Assembly: GCF_032191465.1 (NCBI RefSeq)
Contig: NZ_JAQOUE010000001.1
Coordinates: forward strand, 2,170,001-2,234,000
DNA length: 64,000 nucleotides
Direction of reading: 5' to 3'
DNA from: Candidatus Nitronereus thalassa
GTDB lineage: Bacteria; Nitrospirota; Nitrospiria; Nitrospirales; UBA8639
A program made the position numbers and the translations under genes. Under the pieces are notes generated by a model. The model was not told the DNA's origin. It worked only from the letters and a program-made list of their open reading frames with translations, and did no database searches. Positions 54,487 to 63,841 of the stretch are shown here, in pieces (position 1 is the first letter of the stretch; every line of letters begins with the position of its first letter).

Positions 54487-54987
54487 ATGAAGACCAAATC
54501 CTTCTTCTCCAAAACGGCCAACGTGTTAGCAGGCGGAACCGTCGTCCTCTTGATTTGCCTTCCCTCAAGCTCTTGGGCCTGCCACGAGCATCCCAACCCC
54601 ATCGCCTTTCAACGCCCACTCCCCAACGAATCAGACCTCTTGCCTAATGGCATGATGGCTGTAGTTTATAGAAGTGAACAAGGGGAAGAAATCATTCATG
54701 TCACTGTGCATCGCATTCATATGATTCTGGCCGGCTACCATCCCATGCTCCCTGAACGGCGAGACCCCCAGTATACTGTCCTGCAAACTGACGGCACCCT
54801 TAACCCCATGACCTATGTGATTCGCACCAATGCCTTGTATTATGGCGTAGGGCAAGATGTGATTGGCTTTCCTACCAAAACCTGGATTGATCCGGATGAG
54901 GATGGCCTCAATGGCAATGAACAAGCCACCTTTCATCCAGCGCAACCCATGGAAAACATGACGGCACAGGCGCCTTTCGCTCGTTGA
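54487..54987 (+). CDS. Exported hypothetical protein with a calcium-loop-like motif
   Basis: A 166-residue protein. Residues 1-31 are a signal peptide (MKTKSFFSKTANVLAGG, hydrophobic core, then SSSWA before CHEHPN). The mature part is short and mixed. Near the C-terminus, DPDEDGLNGNE resembles an EF-hand-type calcium loop. The ATG at 54487 follows AGAAGGGAG; an earlier in-frame ATG at 54427 would put 20 residues ahead of the signal. Family not recognised. Confidence 0.65.
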   Translation: MKTKSFFSKTANVLAGGTVVLLICLPSSSWACHEHPNPIAFQRPLPNESDLLPNGMMAVVYRSEQGEEIIHVTVHRIHMILAGYHPMLPERRDPQYTVLQTDGTLNPMTYVIRTNALYYGVGQDVIGFPTKTWIDPDEDGLNGNEQATFHPAQPMENMTAQAPFAR

Positions 54988-55026
54988 ATTGTCAACTTTA
55001 CTCGGCAAGTAATTCATTTCTAAATG

Positions 55027-55066
55027 AAAAAAGCCCTTGGGCAAACAAAACCTGAGGGTTTTTTTC
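55027..55066 (+). terminator. Rho-independent terminator after the exported protein gene
   Basis: GCCCTTGGG (55033-55041) can pair, with three G-U pairs, with CCTGAGGGT (55051-55059). It is preceded by six A residues and followed by a run of T. Confidence 0.65.
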
Positions 55067-55143
55067 TCGTAAGATTAGGTCTATACCAATTGTTAATGTA
55101 AAAGTGCGGGTCGGATCAATGCCAAAGTATAAAGGATGAGGAC

Positions 55144-55503
55144 CTAGCTTTCCATCATCTCCAAACGAGCATCAAACTCGTGGCCGCAAGAGACGCAACG
55201 AATACAATCTGATTCGACCATGGGCTCATCGTCTCGAATCCCCATCCCCCCACAATCGGGGCATTTTGCCAGATGCAACACCTCGTCATTGAGATTTTCG
55301 TACCGGGTCCCCCGCAAGCAATAAATTGGTTCTCCGTCCAGAAGCCAGGGCTGGCACGCCTTGTTCACGACAGGAAGGACCAAATAGTGATGATTGGCAT
55401 AATCTTGAATCTCTTCAGGAGTATTTAGGCCGTCCTTTATTAATTTTCCAGTCTTCGCCTCATAAATAGCAGAACCTTTCACAATTGCCTTTGTCGGACC
55501 CAT
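55144..55503 (-). CDS. Hypothetical protein with a C-terminal zinc ribbon
   Basis: A 119-residue cytoplasmic protein. The C-terminal third has CPDCGG and CVSCGHEFD (two CxxC pairs), a zinc ribbon. The N-terminal part (KAIVKGSAIYEAKTGKLIKD) is unrecognised. The ATG at 55503 follows GGGAGGTG closely, so the longer frame from 55569 is rejected. The gene is divergent from phhB. Confidence 0.65.
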   Translation of the reverse strand: MGPTKAIVKGSAIYEAKTGKLIKDGLNTPEEIQDYANHHYLVLPVVNKACQPWLLDGEPIYCLRGTRYENLNDEVLHLAKCPDCGGMGIRDDEPMVESDCIRCVSCGHEFDARLEMMES

Positions 55504-55710
55504 GAAGCACCTCCCGGTTAAGGAATCGCCCATTTTACCTAGATGTATGATTTTCCAAGTATGCCACAAAATCCCTCTTCAGAAGCAAGGAATTTGTGCA
55601 TGGGGTTTTTGGAAGTCTATAATTCTAGCTGATAAAATAGGGACCTTTGGTTTTCCATTTTTCCAAAGACGGGAAATTTTCGAAATTCGAAATTTCAGAG
55701 GAGGGACATA

Positions 55711-56049
55711 ATGAGTTTGGCTGATAACGAATGTGTGCCATGTCGAGGTGGTGTTCCGCCGGTGGAACCGGCCAAGGCGCAGGAATTGCTCAGACAATTA
55801 GAGCAGGGATGGACCTTTAATGCTCAAGGCCATCTCGAACGAGAGTATGCCTTCAAGAACTTTGCGGAGGCTTTGGAATTTGTGAACAAAGTCGGGGCGA
55901 TTGCCGAGGAGCAGGGGCACCATCCCGATCTCCATTTGGCCTGGGGCAAATGCAAGGTGGAAATTTGGACCCACAAAATTCAGGGCCTCACTGAAAGCGA
56001 TTTCTTTTTCGCAGCGAAAGCAGACCGCGTGTATTCCAGTAATGGCTGA
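55711..56049 (+). CDS. phhB: 4a-hydroxytetrahydrobiopterin dehydratase (PCD/DcoH)
   Basis: A 112-residue pterin-4a-carbinolamine dehydratase. The active-site signature EQGHHPDLHLAWGKCKVEIW and LTESDFFFAAKAD are clear. The enzyme recycles the pterin cofactor of aromatic amino-acid hydroxylases. In bacteria lacking such hydroxylases it may serve in molybdopterin or folate metabolism. GAGGAGGG precedes the ATG. Its last eight bases overlap the radical SAM gene. Confidence 0.92.
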   Translation: MSLADNECVPCRGGVPPVEPAKAQELLRQLEQGWTFNAQGHLEREYAFKNFAEALEFVNKVGAIAEEQGHHPDLHLAWGKCKVEIWTHKIQGLTESDFFFAAKADRVYSSNG

Positions 56050-57973
56050 TTCACTCATCACTATCGCTCCGTCTTCTCAGGTGAACTCTTCGCTCGAAGA
56101 AGAACCTTGGACTGATCCCAACGGGCAGCCACAGATCGCCCTGCTCGCCATGCCGTTCGGATATTCGAAGTTCCCCTCCATTCAGCTGGGCACTCTGTCC
56201 CGTGTGTTAAAAAATCAAAGTATTGGTTCCAAGAGTTATCATTTTAATTTGCTGTTCGCCCAACGCATTGGCCTTCAACTCTACGAAGTGCTGTGTGAAA
56301 AACGTGGAATGATCGGCGAATGGCTCTTTTCTTCGATCCTCTTTCGTGACAATCCCAAACATGCCCAGTACCCCGATGTCTTCAAGCCTGTCTTTGAAAG
56401 CACGGCTCAGGAGGCGGGGTGTTCGACGGGATTCTTGGAAGAGGTGGCACACAAAATCGCGCCCCAGTTTCTCACCGAAATTATGACCTCCTACGATTGG
56501 GATCAATACAAAATCGTCGGGTTCACTTCAACCTTTGATCAAAACATGGCTAGCCTGACGATGGCCAAACTCATCAAGGATCTCTATCCCGATGTTCGTA
56601 TTGTCTTTGGGGGTGCCAACTTCGATGGGGAAATGGGGTTGGAACATTTCCGCGCATTTCCGTGGATTGATTACGTAGTGGTTGGTGAAGGGGAAGAGGT
56701 CTTTCCTGTTTTGGCAAAAAAAATATTGTGCCAAGACGAGAAAAATTTTCCGCCAGGCGTGGCGTATCGCCAAGATGGCCAGATTCAATTTCAACCCAAT
56801 ACCAAATTATTCACGAGGTTCACTGATGTCGGCCCGCCGGATTATGACGATTACTTCGAGATGGTCCGTGAACTGGAAGGGCAGGGGTCAACCGGGCTCA
56901 ACCGTATTTTGCTGTATGAGGGCTCACGCGGGTGTTGGTGGGGAGAGAAACATCATTGCACCTTCTGCGGCTTGAATGCGCAGTCCATGCAGTTCCGCGC
57001 CAAGTCATCAGAACAAGTGGCTCGAGAAATGGACCTGCTCTCCAGCCGTTATGACACCACGCGCTTCCGTCTGGTCGATAACATAATCGACTTAAAGTAC
57101 ATCGATAATTTGTTTGGAAATTTTGCCTCTGGGCATTATGACCTCGATGTGTTTATCGAGACCAAAGCCAACCTCACAAAACACCAAATTCAAACCCTCG
57201 CTCAGGGCGGGGTCAAATGCATGCAGCCAGGGCTCGAAAGTTTAAGCGCTGCACAACTTAAGGAAATGGATAAGGGCGTGAGCCCGCTGCAAAATATCCA
57301 ATGTTTGAAATGGAGCCGTTACTATAACGTGGATGTGAATTGGAATATTTTGTTGGGCTTTCCTCAGGAAACCAATGAGGATTACCAACGCCAGATCGAT
57401 CTCATCCCCGCCATTTTCCATTTTCAGCCGCCGGAGGGGACCGGCAAACTTTGGTTGGAACGTTTTAGCCCCTATTTCATGCGACCGGAAGACTATGGAG
57501 TGCGAATTACCGGTCCTGGTTCTGCCTACGAATATGTGTATGACCCAAGCAAGGTCGATCTAAATAAAATCGCCTACGATTTTGAATATGAGATTAATTG
57601 GAAAGTCGAGCCTCATCTCTATGAAGAATTGGTTCGCCTGGTCATGGAATGGCGGGCTCGGTATTTCTCGGACAATCGGCCCTTTCTGTATTTTGCCAAA
57701 GCCATGAGTTACGTAACGGTCTACGATGGCCGCACCGATCAACCCACCAGCGAACGGTTTGATTGGCCGTCTTCCACCATCATTGCATCCTGCAATGAAA
57801 CGCCCAAAACCTTGGACCAAATTCGTCGAGAAGCAACCACGGCCTCAAACTCCAAAGTAGAAGCCACCGCCTCCATAGAAACCGCCATAGCAACCCTTGT
57901 CGCCAAACGCGTCGTCATAGAAGACAAAGGTCGCTATTTCACGCTTGCCCTTCCCGTGAACCAAAATTTTTGA
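56042..57973 (+). CDS. RiPP-maturation-type B12-binding radical SAM protein
   Basis: A 643-residue enzyme. A cobalamin-binding Rossmann domain covers about residues 30-225 (VRIVFGGANFDGEMGLEHF, VVVGEGEEVF). The radical SAM domain has the unusual spacing C298-x7-C306-x2-C309 in SRGCWWGEKHHCTFCGLN, diagnostic of the ocin-type RiPP maturase (rSAM_ocin_1) family. A winged-helix-like C-terminus (about 590-640) closes the protein. Members C-methylate or otherwise modify peptides. The ATG at 56042 overlaps phhB. No precursor peptide could be identified nearby. Confidence 0.85.
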   Translation: MADSLITIAPSSQVNSSLEEEPWTDPNGQPQIALLAMPFGYSKFPSIQLGTLSRVLKNQSIGSKSYHFNLLFAQRIGLQLYEVLCEKRGMIGEWLFSSILFRDNPKHAQYPDVFKPVFESTAQEAGCSTGFLEEVAHKIAPQFLTEIMTSYDWDQYKIVGFTSTFDQNMASLTMAKLIKDLYPDVRIVFGGANFDGEMGLEHFRAFPWIDYVVVGEGEEVFPVLAKKILCQDEKNFPPGVAYRQDGQIQFQPNTKLFTRFTDVGPPDYDDYFEMVRELEGQGSTGLNRILLYEGSRGCWWGEKHHCTFCGLNAQSMQFRAKSSEQVAREMDLLSSRYDTTRFRLVDNIIDLKYIDNLFGNFASGHYDLDVFIETKANLTKHQIQTLAQGGVKCMQPGLESLSAAQLKEMDKGVSPLQNIQCLKWSRYYNVDVNWNILLGFPQETNEDYQRQIDLIPAIFHFQPPEGTGKLWLERFSPYFMRPEDYGVRITGPGSAYEYVYDPSKVDLNKIAYDFEYEINWKVEPHLYEELVRLVMEWRARYFSDNRPFLYFAKAMSYVTVYDGRTDQPTSERFDWPSSTIIASCNETPKTLDQIRREATTASNSKVEATASIETAIATLVAKRVVIEDKGRYFTLALPVNQNF

Positions 57974-58043
57974 GACAAATCCCCCTCGGCTCATTCCCTC
58001 CGCTAGATTTTCGTTTCTTACCGAGCTAGACTTTCCGTGACAA

Positions 58044-58080
58044 CTCGCGTACATGATGCACCGCGAGAGGTTTCTTTTTT
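58044..58080 (+). terminator. Possible terminator after the radical SAM gene
   Basis: CTCGCG (58044-58049) pairs with CGCGAG (58062-58067) across a 12-base loop, followed by AGGTTTCTTTTTT. The loop is larger than usual. Confidence 0.45.
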
Positions 58081-58098
58081 CACATGGAAGAACTCAGG

Positions 58099-58851
58099 AT
58101 GAGATCATTCCTTCAACGATTCTTTTTAATTCTGATCACTTGCCTTCAGGCTTTCCCTCTCCTCACGTGGGCCGACACCCAACTGAAGTATCAAGACCGT
58201 GGGACTTATCACGAAGGGATCAAGCCGAAGCCTGTCTCCGGCTATGATATCGAACTGATTTCCGTTCTTGCGGACTATCGCGAACCCACGACATCACTCC
58301 CAGAGAGCCTCACCATTCAGTTTTATCTACCGGAAACCACGGAAGTTCATCTGACTGTTCGCGAGATCGATTACCGAAAATTTTATTGGCTAGATCAGGT
58401 CAGATCTTCGGCGTCATGGGCGAAAGGGTTCGGGAATACGTTTTCATGGTCAACAGAAACTGTCCTCCAAAGCCTTGATCGCAACATGGATATCTACGAC
58501 CTAGGTGTCCTCACGCGCCTAGGACAACCCACCCCGGCCAGTATCGAGTATATTGCCCCGGCAATTTTGTACCATACGGTCCCTCCCACCACGGTGAAAG
58601 GATATTGGTTTACGCTCAAACCCAATGGCCGGGCCTTGGTCAATTGCGCGGTCTACCCTAAAGAGTCTGATACTGCGATTTGGTCACGTACTTTTCGGCG
58701 AAAACCAGCTGGGCAGCCGTTCTCCGTGGAATGGGATGCATCTCACGCGCAGGAAGGTTCGTACATGTTTCTCGTCACTGGCTATTTTCTGGATAGCAAT
58801 CAACCTATTCAGCAAACCGTCCATTTTTATCACAGGCCTACGGTGAAATGA
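58099..58851 (+). CDS. Exported hypothetical protein
   Basis: A 250-residue protein with a signal peptide (MRSFLQRFFLILITCLQAFP, cleavage after TWA). The mature part is beta-rich, with paired strands resembling an immunoglobulin-like or FlgD-like fold (LTIQFYLPETTEVHLTVREI; FSVEWDASHAQEGSYMFLVT). The last strands recall the 'W(D)...GSY' end of FlgD-Ig repeats. An ATG at 58084 would add five residues. It overlaps the next gene by four bases (ATGA). Function unknown; probably a periplasmic structural part. Confidence 0.65.
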   Translation: MRSFLQRFFLILITCLQAFPLLTWADTQLKYQDRGTYHEGIKPKPVSGYDIELISVLADYREPTTSLPESLTIQFYLPETTEVHLTVREIDYRKFYWLDQVRSSASWAKGFGNTFSWSTETVLQSLDRNMDIYDLGVLTRLGQPTPASIEYIAPAILYHTVPPTTVKGYWFTLKPNGRALVNCAVYPKESDTAIWSRTFRRKPAGQPFSVEWDASHAQEGSYMFLVTGYFLDSNQPIQQTVHFYHRPTVK

Positions 58852-59951
58852 GCATGACCACCCCCAAAGAGAAACGGTCCTCTCAGAACGCTTGGCCCTC
58901 ATGGATAACCTCAGGAAGTACCCTCATCGGCGGGTTGCTCCTCCTGGCGCTTTTCCTGATGTACTGGCCTACGCCATCGCATATTTCCTTAGAAACCACT
59001 GTCAGTCGTGCAGAAATGACGCTAGGCACGTTTCCGAGTCAACAAATTCTAAATCCGCTTGAAGTGGAATCCATCTCCTTTGGGCAGTTTTCCAAGATCG
59101 AATTCCACCCCTCTGTTTTACAGGTCGCCGATCCCAACCAGTATGATATGCAAACTGATTCCTTTGCCCCTGAAGCCTGGCAACCACTCACCATGTTTGG
59201 ATATATCCGGTTTTCCAACCAAACCCCGAGCACGTTGGTGACAATACACCCGGAAGACCGAGGCCAAAAAATTTTGGGGACTTTAGAGCCCATTCATGTG
59301 CGCGAAGAATCCAATGTCATTTTTGAGATGGACGAGCATGATCCCAGCACCATCACGATGAAAATTTCTGGGCCCGAGACTCGTGTGATATTAACCCCCA
59401 CCCAACCATTCGAAATCATTGCCGATGAGACCAAGATCGATGGCATCAAGGACATGCCCTTTCGTGAGGAGCCCTCCCTGACCTTTCGACCCGACCTCCC
59501 GGAACGCCGACCCCAAATCGAAATTCGAGGATCGGAACAACTCCTGACGTTGACAGTGAAAATCACCCGGTCTCCCAAAAATCACATGCTTTCGGATCAG
59601 CCCATGACTGTCAGCTCTTTGGACTTCTCTCGACAAGGGCCAACCGGCAATCGAGTGACGGCTTTGGTCCAACCAGGCACCTTGCATTATCCAGACTTCA
59701 AAGATCTGCCGGTCCACACCATCCCAGCCACCGACTTTGTTAGCATTGAGCCCAAAAAGGTCATGACGATCAAACACATGATGCTGCAAGAAAACCAACC
59801 CGGCCTAAAGCTCCTCCTAGACGGCACTGCCAAACACATTCAATCCGGATCCTCCGAATTTCCCATAGACCACCGGCTCTCAAAATTTGACGAACTGTGG
59901 AACAACACCAAAGTTCAGTTGCTCTATGGGCTCTGGAAAGACATTAAATGA
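58848..59951 (+). CDS. Single-pass membrane protein with a large periplasmic domain
   Basis: A 367-residue protein. Residues about 20-42 (SGSTLIGGLLLLALFLMYWP) are one transmembrane helix. The remainder is a beta-rich periplasmic region (VILTPTQPFEIIADETKIDG; QIEIRGSEQLLTLTVKITRS) with no cysteine pairs and no motif that I recognise. Both ends overlap neighbours by four bases, so it is cotranslated with the exported protein before it and the protease after it. The three may form one envelope complex. Confidence 0.65.
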   Translation: MSMTTPKEKRSSQNAWPSWITSGSTLIGGLLLLALFLMYWPTPSHISLETTVSRAEMTLGTFPSQQILNPLEVESISFGQFSKIEFHPSVLQVADPNQYDMQTDSFAPEAWQPLTMFGYIRFSNQTPSTLVTIHPEDRGQKILGTLEPIHVREESNVIFEMDEHDPSTITMKISGPETRVILTPTQPFEIIADETKIDGIKDMPFREEPSLTFRPDLPERRPQIEIRGSEQLLTLTVKITRSPKNHMLSDQPMTVSSLDFSRQGPTGNRVTALVQPGTLHYPDFKDLPVHTIPATDFVSIEPKKVMTIKHMMLQENQPGLKLLLDGTAKHIQSGSSEFPIDHRLSKFDELWNNTKVQLLYGLWKDIK

Positions 59952-61144
59952 GGCTGGTCTCGACAATGCTGTGGTGTTGTCTCGTCGTGGCCATTGGAAG
60001 TAATTTTGGACTTCCTCAGGCGATCGCTCAGCCGATTGAAAATGTCAATCCCTCTGTTGTGAAAATCGTTTCCCAGGTGAATGGCAAAACCAAAGTCGGC
60101 ACGGGGCTGGTGATTAGACTGACACAAAACGCCGCCTATATCGTGACCGCTTCCCACGTTGTAGAAGGCGACCCGTCACCCAAAGTGGAATTTTATCCAC
60201 AGCGAAATCATTCGGTCTCCGCGCGAATCGTCGGGCTTGAGGGTGGGGACGATCGAGGATTAGCCGGGCTTCTGGTTGAAGGCACCCTGCCTCGGGGTAT
60301 TCATCCAATGCCTCTGAATGCACAAGTGGATGTCCGACCTGGCGATGCGGTAACTTTGGTGGGCTTTCCCCGTATGGCTGGAGTACCTTGGGCCGTTACT
60401 ACCGGGGAGACGGTTGGACGAAAAGGACGTGACTTGGTCTTTTCCGGCCCAGTGGATGAAGGCAACTCCGGCGGTCCTTTACTCAAAGGTCAGGAGGTTA
60501 TCGGGATCGTCTCCGAAGTTGGTTCTCCCTTTGCCTATGCCGTTCCCTCACTTATCGCACAATATACTCTGGAAAGTTGGGGCGTGCGATTTGGCGTTCA
60601 CCTCCGAAGCCTACCCGCCACTGTCTTGCCTCAATATGTCGTGCATATGATTCGAAACAACCGCTTTCACCATCCCGCCGATCTTAGGGACACGGGATTT
60701 TCCGGTTTTGTGTTGGGCGCCTTTAAACACGAGTTTGCGACACTTACGAAGGACGGGAATTCCGTTGTCCTTGATAAAGCCACGGGCCTCATGTGGCAGC
60801 AAGGTGGATCAGACAGGGATATGTTTCTTTCTGATGCCGAAACCTATGTGCAAACCCTCAATGCCACCCGATTGGCAGGTTTTTCAGACTGGCGGCTTCC
60901 CACGGTCGAAGAACTCGCTTCACTCATTGAACCCATTGGTGCCCACGAAAACCTCTTTATCGATCCTCGATTCTCTGCGATCCAAACGGCTTGTTGGACA
61001 AGCGATTCGACTCGTGACTTCGTAAAACTCACGGATTCCTGGATTGTAAATTTTCTCCAAGGGAGCGTGTATTCGGATACCTCAAAAACAAAGTATTTCA
61101 CGAGAGCGGTGCGATCTCTCGGTTCCACCCTGACCACTCCTTGA
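59948..61144 (+). CDS. Trypsin-like (S1C) serine protease fused to a DUF1566 domain
   Basis: A 398-residue secreted protein. After a signal peptide (to about residue 27), residues 30-220 are a DegP-like protease with catalytic His70 (TASHVVEG), Asp near 101-102 (EGGDDRG) and Ser174 (DEGNSGGPLL). There is no PDZ domain. Instead, about 260-395 is a DUF1566/Lcl domain (KATGLMWQQGG, GFSDWRLPTVEELASLI, CWTSDSTRD), usually found on cell-surface proteins. It is the last gene of the overlapping three-gene unit. Target unknown. Confidence 0.85.
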   Translation: MRLVSTMLWCCLVVAIGSNFGLPQAIAQPIENVNPSVVKIVSQVNGKTKVGTGLVIRLTQNAAYIVTASHVVEGDPSPKVEFYPQRNHSVSARIVGLEGGDDRGLAGLLVEGTLPRGIHPMPLNAQVDVRPGDAVTLVGFPRMAGVPWAVTTGETVGRKGRDLVFSGPVDEGNSGGPLLKGQEVIGIVSEVGSPFAYAVPSLIAQYTLESWGVRFGVHLRSLPATVLPQYVVHMIRNNRFHHPADLRDTGFSGFVLGAFKHEFATLTKDGNSVVLDKATGLMWQQGGSDRDMFLSDAETYVQTLNATRLAGFSDWRLPTVEELASLIEPIGAHENLFIDPRFSAIQTACWTSDSTRDFVKLTDSWIVNFLQGSVYSDTSKTKYFTRAVRSLGSTLTTP

Positions 61145-61241
61145 ACAAGTTGATGTTCTTCAGCCCCCTGGTTCTCTTAATTCCCCAAAACATGGTATTC
61201 TTTTTACGCCAAGATTGAGCCTACTCGCCACAGGACCACCT

Positions 61242-62360
61242 ATGCGATTCAAGAATTTCTTTCTTCCGCGATTCGTCATTTCTTTTTTCATCCTTTTTCT
61301 CTTGATGGACGGATGGACGTGGCCTCCCCAGGCATCGGCCACGCCGATTCAAGAACTCAAGCAGGGTGTGGTAAAGATTACCTCGACATTTGGGGGCAAA
61401 CAGCGTGTCGGAACTGGGATCATTATCAAACTTGATTCCGATGCCGCCTATATCGTCACGGCTTCCCATGTGATCGAAGGAGATCCACATCCCAAGGTGT
61501 CCTTCTTTTCCAAACCGAATCGTCCGGTATCGGCAAAAGTCATTGGCTTGGAAGGTGGTGATCAACGTGGTTTGGGGGCATTATTAGTGGAAGGGACGCT
61601 TCCTTCCGATCTCCAGGCATTGCCTTTGAATCCTTTCCTTCGTGTGTCTGGCGGAGAAAATGTCACCTTGATCGGATTTCCTCAAATTGCCGGAACCTCA
61701 TGGGCCGTGACTCCTGGAACGATCGCTGGCTCCAGTGGCCGAGATTTATCGTTCACGGCTCCTGCGGATGAAGGCAATTCCGGAGGCCCATTGCTCATGA
61801 AAGGGCAAGTCATTGGCATCATCACAGAAGTGGCCGGATCCTTTGCACATGCCACGCCGGCTATTATCGCGAAGTTTGCCCTGGAATCCTGGGGAGTGAA
61901 ATTTCCGCAGTCGACACCTCCCAATGAATCGAAGGCAGGGCCTATACCCTCTGGGCCTGATCACCCTGAAGAACCCGTCATCGCCTCGACTTCTCCCCAA
62001 GGCTTGGACCTGACCGGGACATGGCGAAATGTCGCCAATCCAGCCATTTCGTATTCGCTGGATCAAGATGGCTCCGAGATCACCATGGAGGAATTCACGC
62101 TCAACATGTTCGGGCCTGTCATGACGGCGAGTGGGGAAGGACGCCTTCAGGGAAAGACCCTGACTTTAACCTATGTCACGGCATTTCAGACGGGCGGGAA
62201 AACCGTCATGACGATTTCCGAGGATGGACAAACCATGAGCGGCACCTTCACGGATTTGGTCTCTGGAGTGACTCTACCCCTATCACTAGCACGGCAACCC
62301 AATGATGAAGTACCAACCAACGACCTTTCCCAATTTGATCTCTTCAAGCAATTTCAATGA
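61242..62360 (+). CDS. Paralogous trypsin-like serine protease with a beta-barrel-like C-terminus
   Basis: A 372-residue secreted protein closely similar to the preceding protease in its N-terminal 220 residues. It has a signal peptide, His76 (TASHVIEG), Asp107 (GGDQRG) and Ser180 (DEGNSGGPLL), again without a PDZ domain. A Pro/Ser-rich linker (about 225-255) leads to a C-terminal domain (GTWRNVANPAISYSLDQDGS, then beta strands) that resembles small lipocalin-like beta barrels. The ATG at 61242 follows ACAGGA. The pair arose by tandem duplication with exchange of the C-terminal domain. Confidence 0.82.
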   Translation: MRFKNFFLPRFVISFFILFLLMDGWTWPPQASATPIQELKQGVVKITSTFGGKQRVGTGIIIKLDSDAAYIVTASHVIEGDPHPKVSFFSKPNRPVSAKVIGLEGGDQRGLGALLVEGTLPSDLQALPLNPFLRVSGGENVTLIGFPQIAGTSWAVTPGTIAGSSGRDLSFTAPADEGNSGGPLLMKGQVIGIITEVAGSFAHATPAIIAKFALESWGVKFPQSTPPNESKAGPIPSGPDHPEEPVIASTSPQGLDLTGTWRNVANPAISYSLDQDGSEITMEEFTLNMFGPVMTASGEGRLQGKTLTLTYVTAFQTGGKTVMTISEDGQTMSGTFTDLVSGVTLPLSLARQPNDEVPTNDLSQFDLFKQFQ

Positions 62361-62405
62361 TTCCTTTTCAAGCGCAGGGATGGAGACAGCAGGGAGACCT
62401 AGCAG

Positions 62406-63392
62406 ATGATATCATTGGTGCTTGGCGCGACCGGCCAATTAGGAGCCAACCTCGTTCGGGCCTTATTGGCCAAAGGGGATGAGGTCCGTGCTGTCGTTCG
62501 ACCCTCAAGCCAAGCCATCACCCTTCAAGGAATCGAGATCGAGCGAAGGCCGGGAAATCTTAATGATCTTGATTCCCTAGTCCAAGCCTTCCAAGGTGTG
62601 GATGTTGTCTATCACGCTGCCGCCTTTTACCCAACGTCCCAATTCTCTGGCGACGCCGCCACCGCTCAAGCCCTTCAGGAAACGAACAATGTGCTGGAAG
62701 CCATTCGGCGATGTTCAGTTTCTCGTCTGATATTTACGAGCACCTTGACCACCATTGGCTTTCCCACCACGACCGGCCGTCTAGCTGATGAAACTTGTCC
62801 ATTCAACACTGCCTTTCGCAACAATCCGTACTTGGTGGCTAAGGCGGCCATGGAAGAAGTGGTGCTGCACGCGACTCAGCAAGGGGCCCCAGCCGTGGTA
62901 TTAAATCCCACCGTCTTCTTTGGTCCATACGATCATACACCTACCAGTGGCACACAAATTCTCATGATTGCGAAACAACAGATGCCAGCTTATATCGACG
63001 GGCCCACCAACGTAATCGATGTGCGGGATGTAGCCGCCGCCCACATCAGAGCAGCAGAACACGGACGGATCGGAGAACGCTATATCATCGGCAATTGGAA
63101 CACGTCGCAACGAGCACTCAATCAACTCATTGCGAAGGTCGCGAAAGTGCCAGCTCCCACCTTTGCCATTCCCTTCCCCATTGCGCGCTTTGGGTCCAAA
63201 TTAGGTAACTGGGCTTCACGCACCCTTCTTCATCGCCCACCAGCCATTCCAGTCTTCTTTGTCGAAATGCTTAAGCATTTACAACATTACGATTGCACAA
63301 AAGGGCTGACTGAATTGGAATACCCTCAAAGCCCGATTGAACCGGCTATTCGAGATTCGTTGAATTGGTTTCGAGAACAGGGATATGTGTGA
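62406..63392 (+). CDS. NAD-dependent epimerase/dehydratase, extended SDR
   Basis: A 328-residue extended short-chain dehydrogenase. The cofactor loop is LVLGATGQLGANLVRALL, DVVYHAAA is the family's second motif, Ser/Thr lie in FTSTLTT, and the catalytic pair is in YLVAKAAMEEVV. It resembles dihydroflavonol-4-reductase-type and HpnA-type enzymes that act on sugar nucleotides or polyketide-like ketones. The substrate cannot be set from sequence. GGGAG lies about ten bases before the ATG. Confidence 0.82.
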   Translation: MISLVLGATGQLGANLVRALLAKGDEVRAVVRPSSQAITLQGIEIERRPGNLNDLDSLVQAFQGVDVVYHAAAFYPTSQFSGDAATAQALQETNNVLEAIRRCSVSRLIFTSTLTTIGFPTTTGRLADETCPFNTAFRNNPYLVAKAAMEEVVLHATQQGAPAVVLNPTVFFGPYDHTPTSGTQILMIAKQQMPAYIDGPTNVIDVRDVAAAHIRAAEHGRIGERYIIGNWNTSQRALNQLIAKVAKVPAPTFAIPFPIARFGSKLGNWASRTLLHRPPAIPVFFVEMLKHLQHYDCTKGLTELEYPQSPIEPAIRDSLNWFREQGYV

Positions 63393-63503
63393 GGGAAAAA
63401 AGAGAAGCAGGCCTGAGAAATCATTGGGAGAGGGTCATCCCCAATGATCCCAATTCGTTATTAGGTCGTTATTCTAAACGTTTAACGCTGTCACCTTTAA
63501 AGG

Positions 63504-63773
63504 TTAGGCCGTGCCTCCGGCCTCCTTTTGCCCTCGGGCTAAGATTTCTGCAAAACGTTTGCCGACAATACCGGTGACTTTGCTCATTACGTTCGTTAGA
63601 TCTTTCCATTCTTCCGCAGTTAATTCGGCTTTTAAACTCGGATGCAATCCCCAATTGGCCGTCACTTCCTGTCCTTTTCGTTCCACATGCACGTTGAGAA
63701 TTTCGGTTTCAATAGGGTTTTTGGGGGATGCCGGTGGATTGCCTTGATTTTCTTGAGGTCTTTCTTCTGCCAT
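63504..63773 (-). CDS. Conserved hypothetical protein, 89 residues
   Basis: A small soluble protein. The first 20 residues are polar and disordered (MAEERPQENQGNPPASPKN). The rest forms strands then helices (ILNVHVERKGQEVTANWGLH; LTAEEWKDLTNVMSKVTGIV). AAGGAG lies eight bases before the ATG. No known family. It converges on the SDR gene. Confidence 0.65.
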   Translation of the reverse strand: MAEERPQENQGNPPASPKNPIETEILNVHVERKGQEVTANWGLHPSLKAELTAEEWKDLTNVMSKVTGIVGKRFAEILARGQKEAGGTA

Positions 63774-63841
63774 AACCGTTCTCCTTACTTAAAACTCTCC
63801 AGAGGGCGTGGCCTTACTGTGACGGCTTCGAGTCTTGGGTG

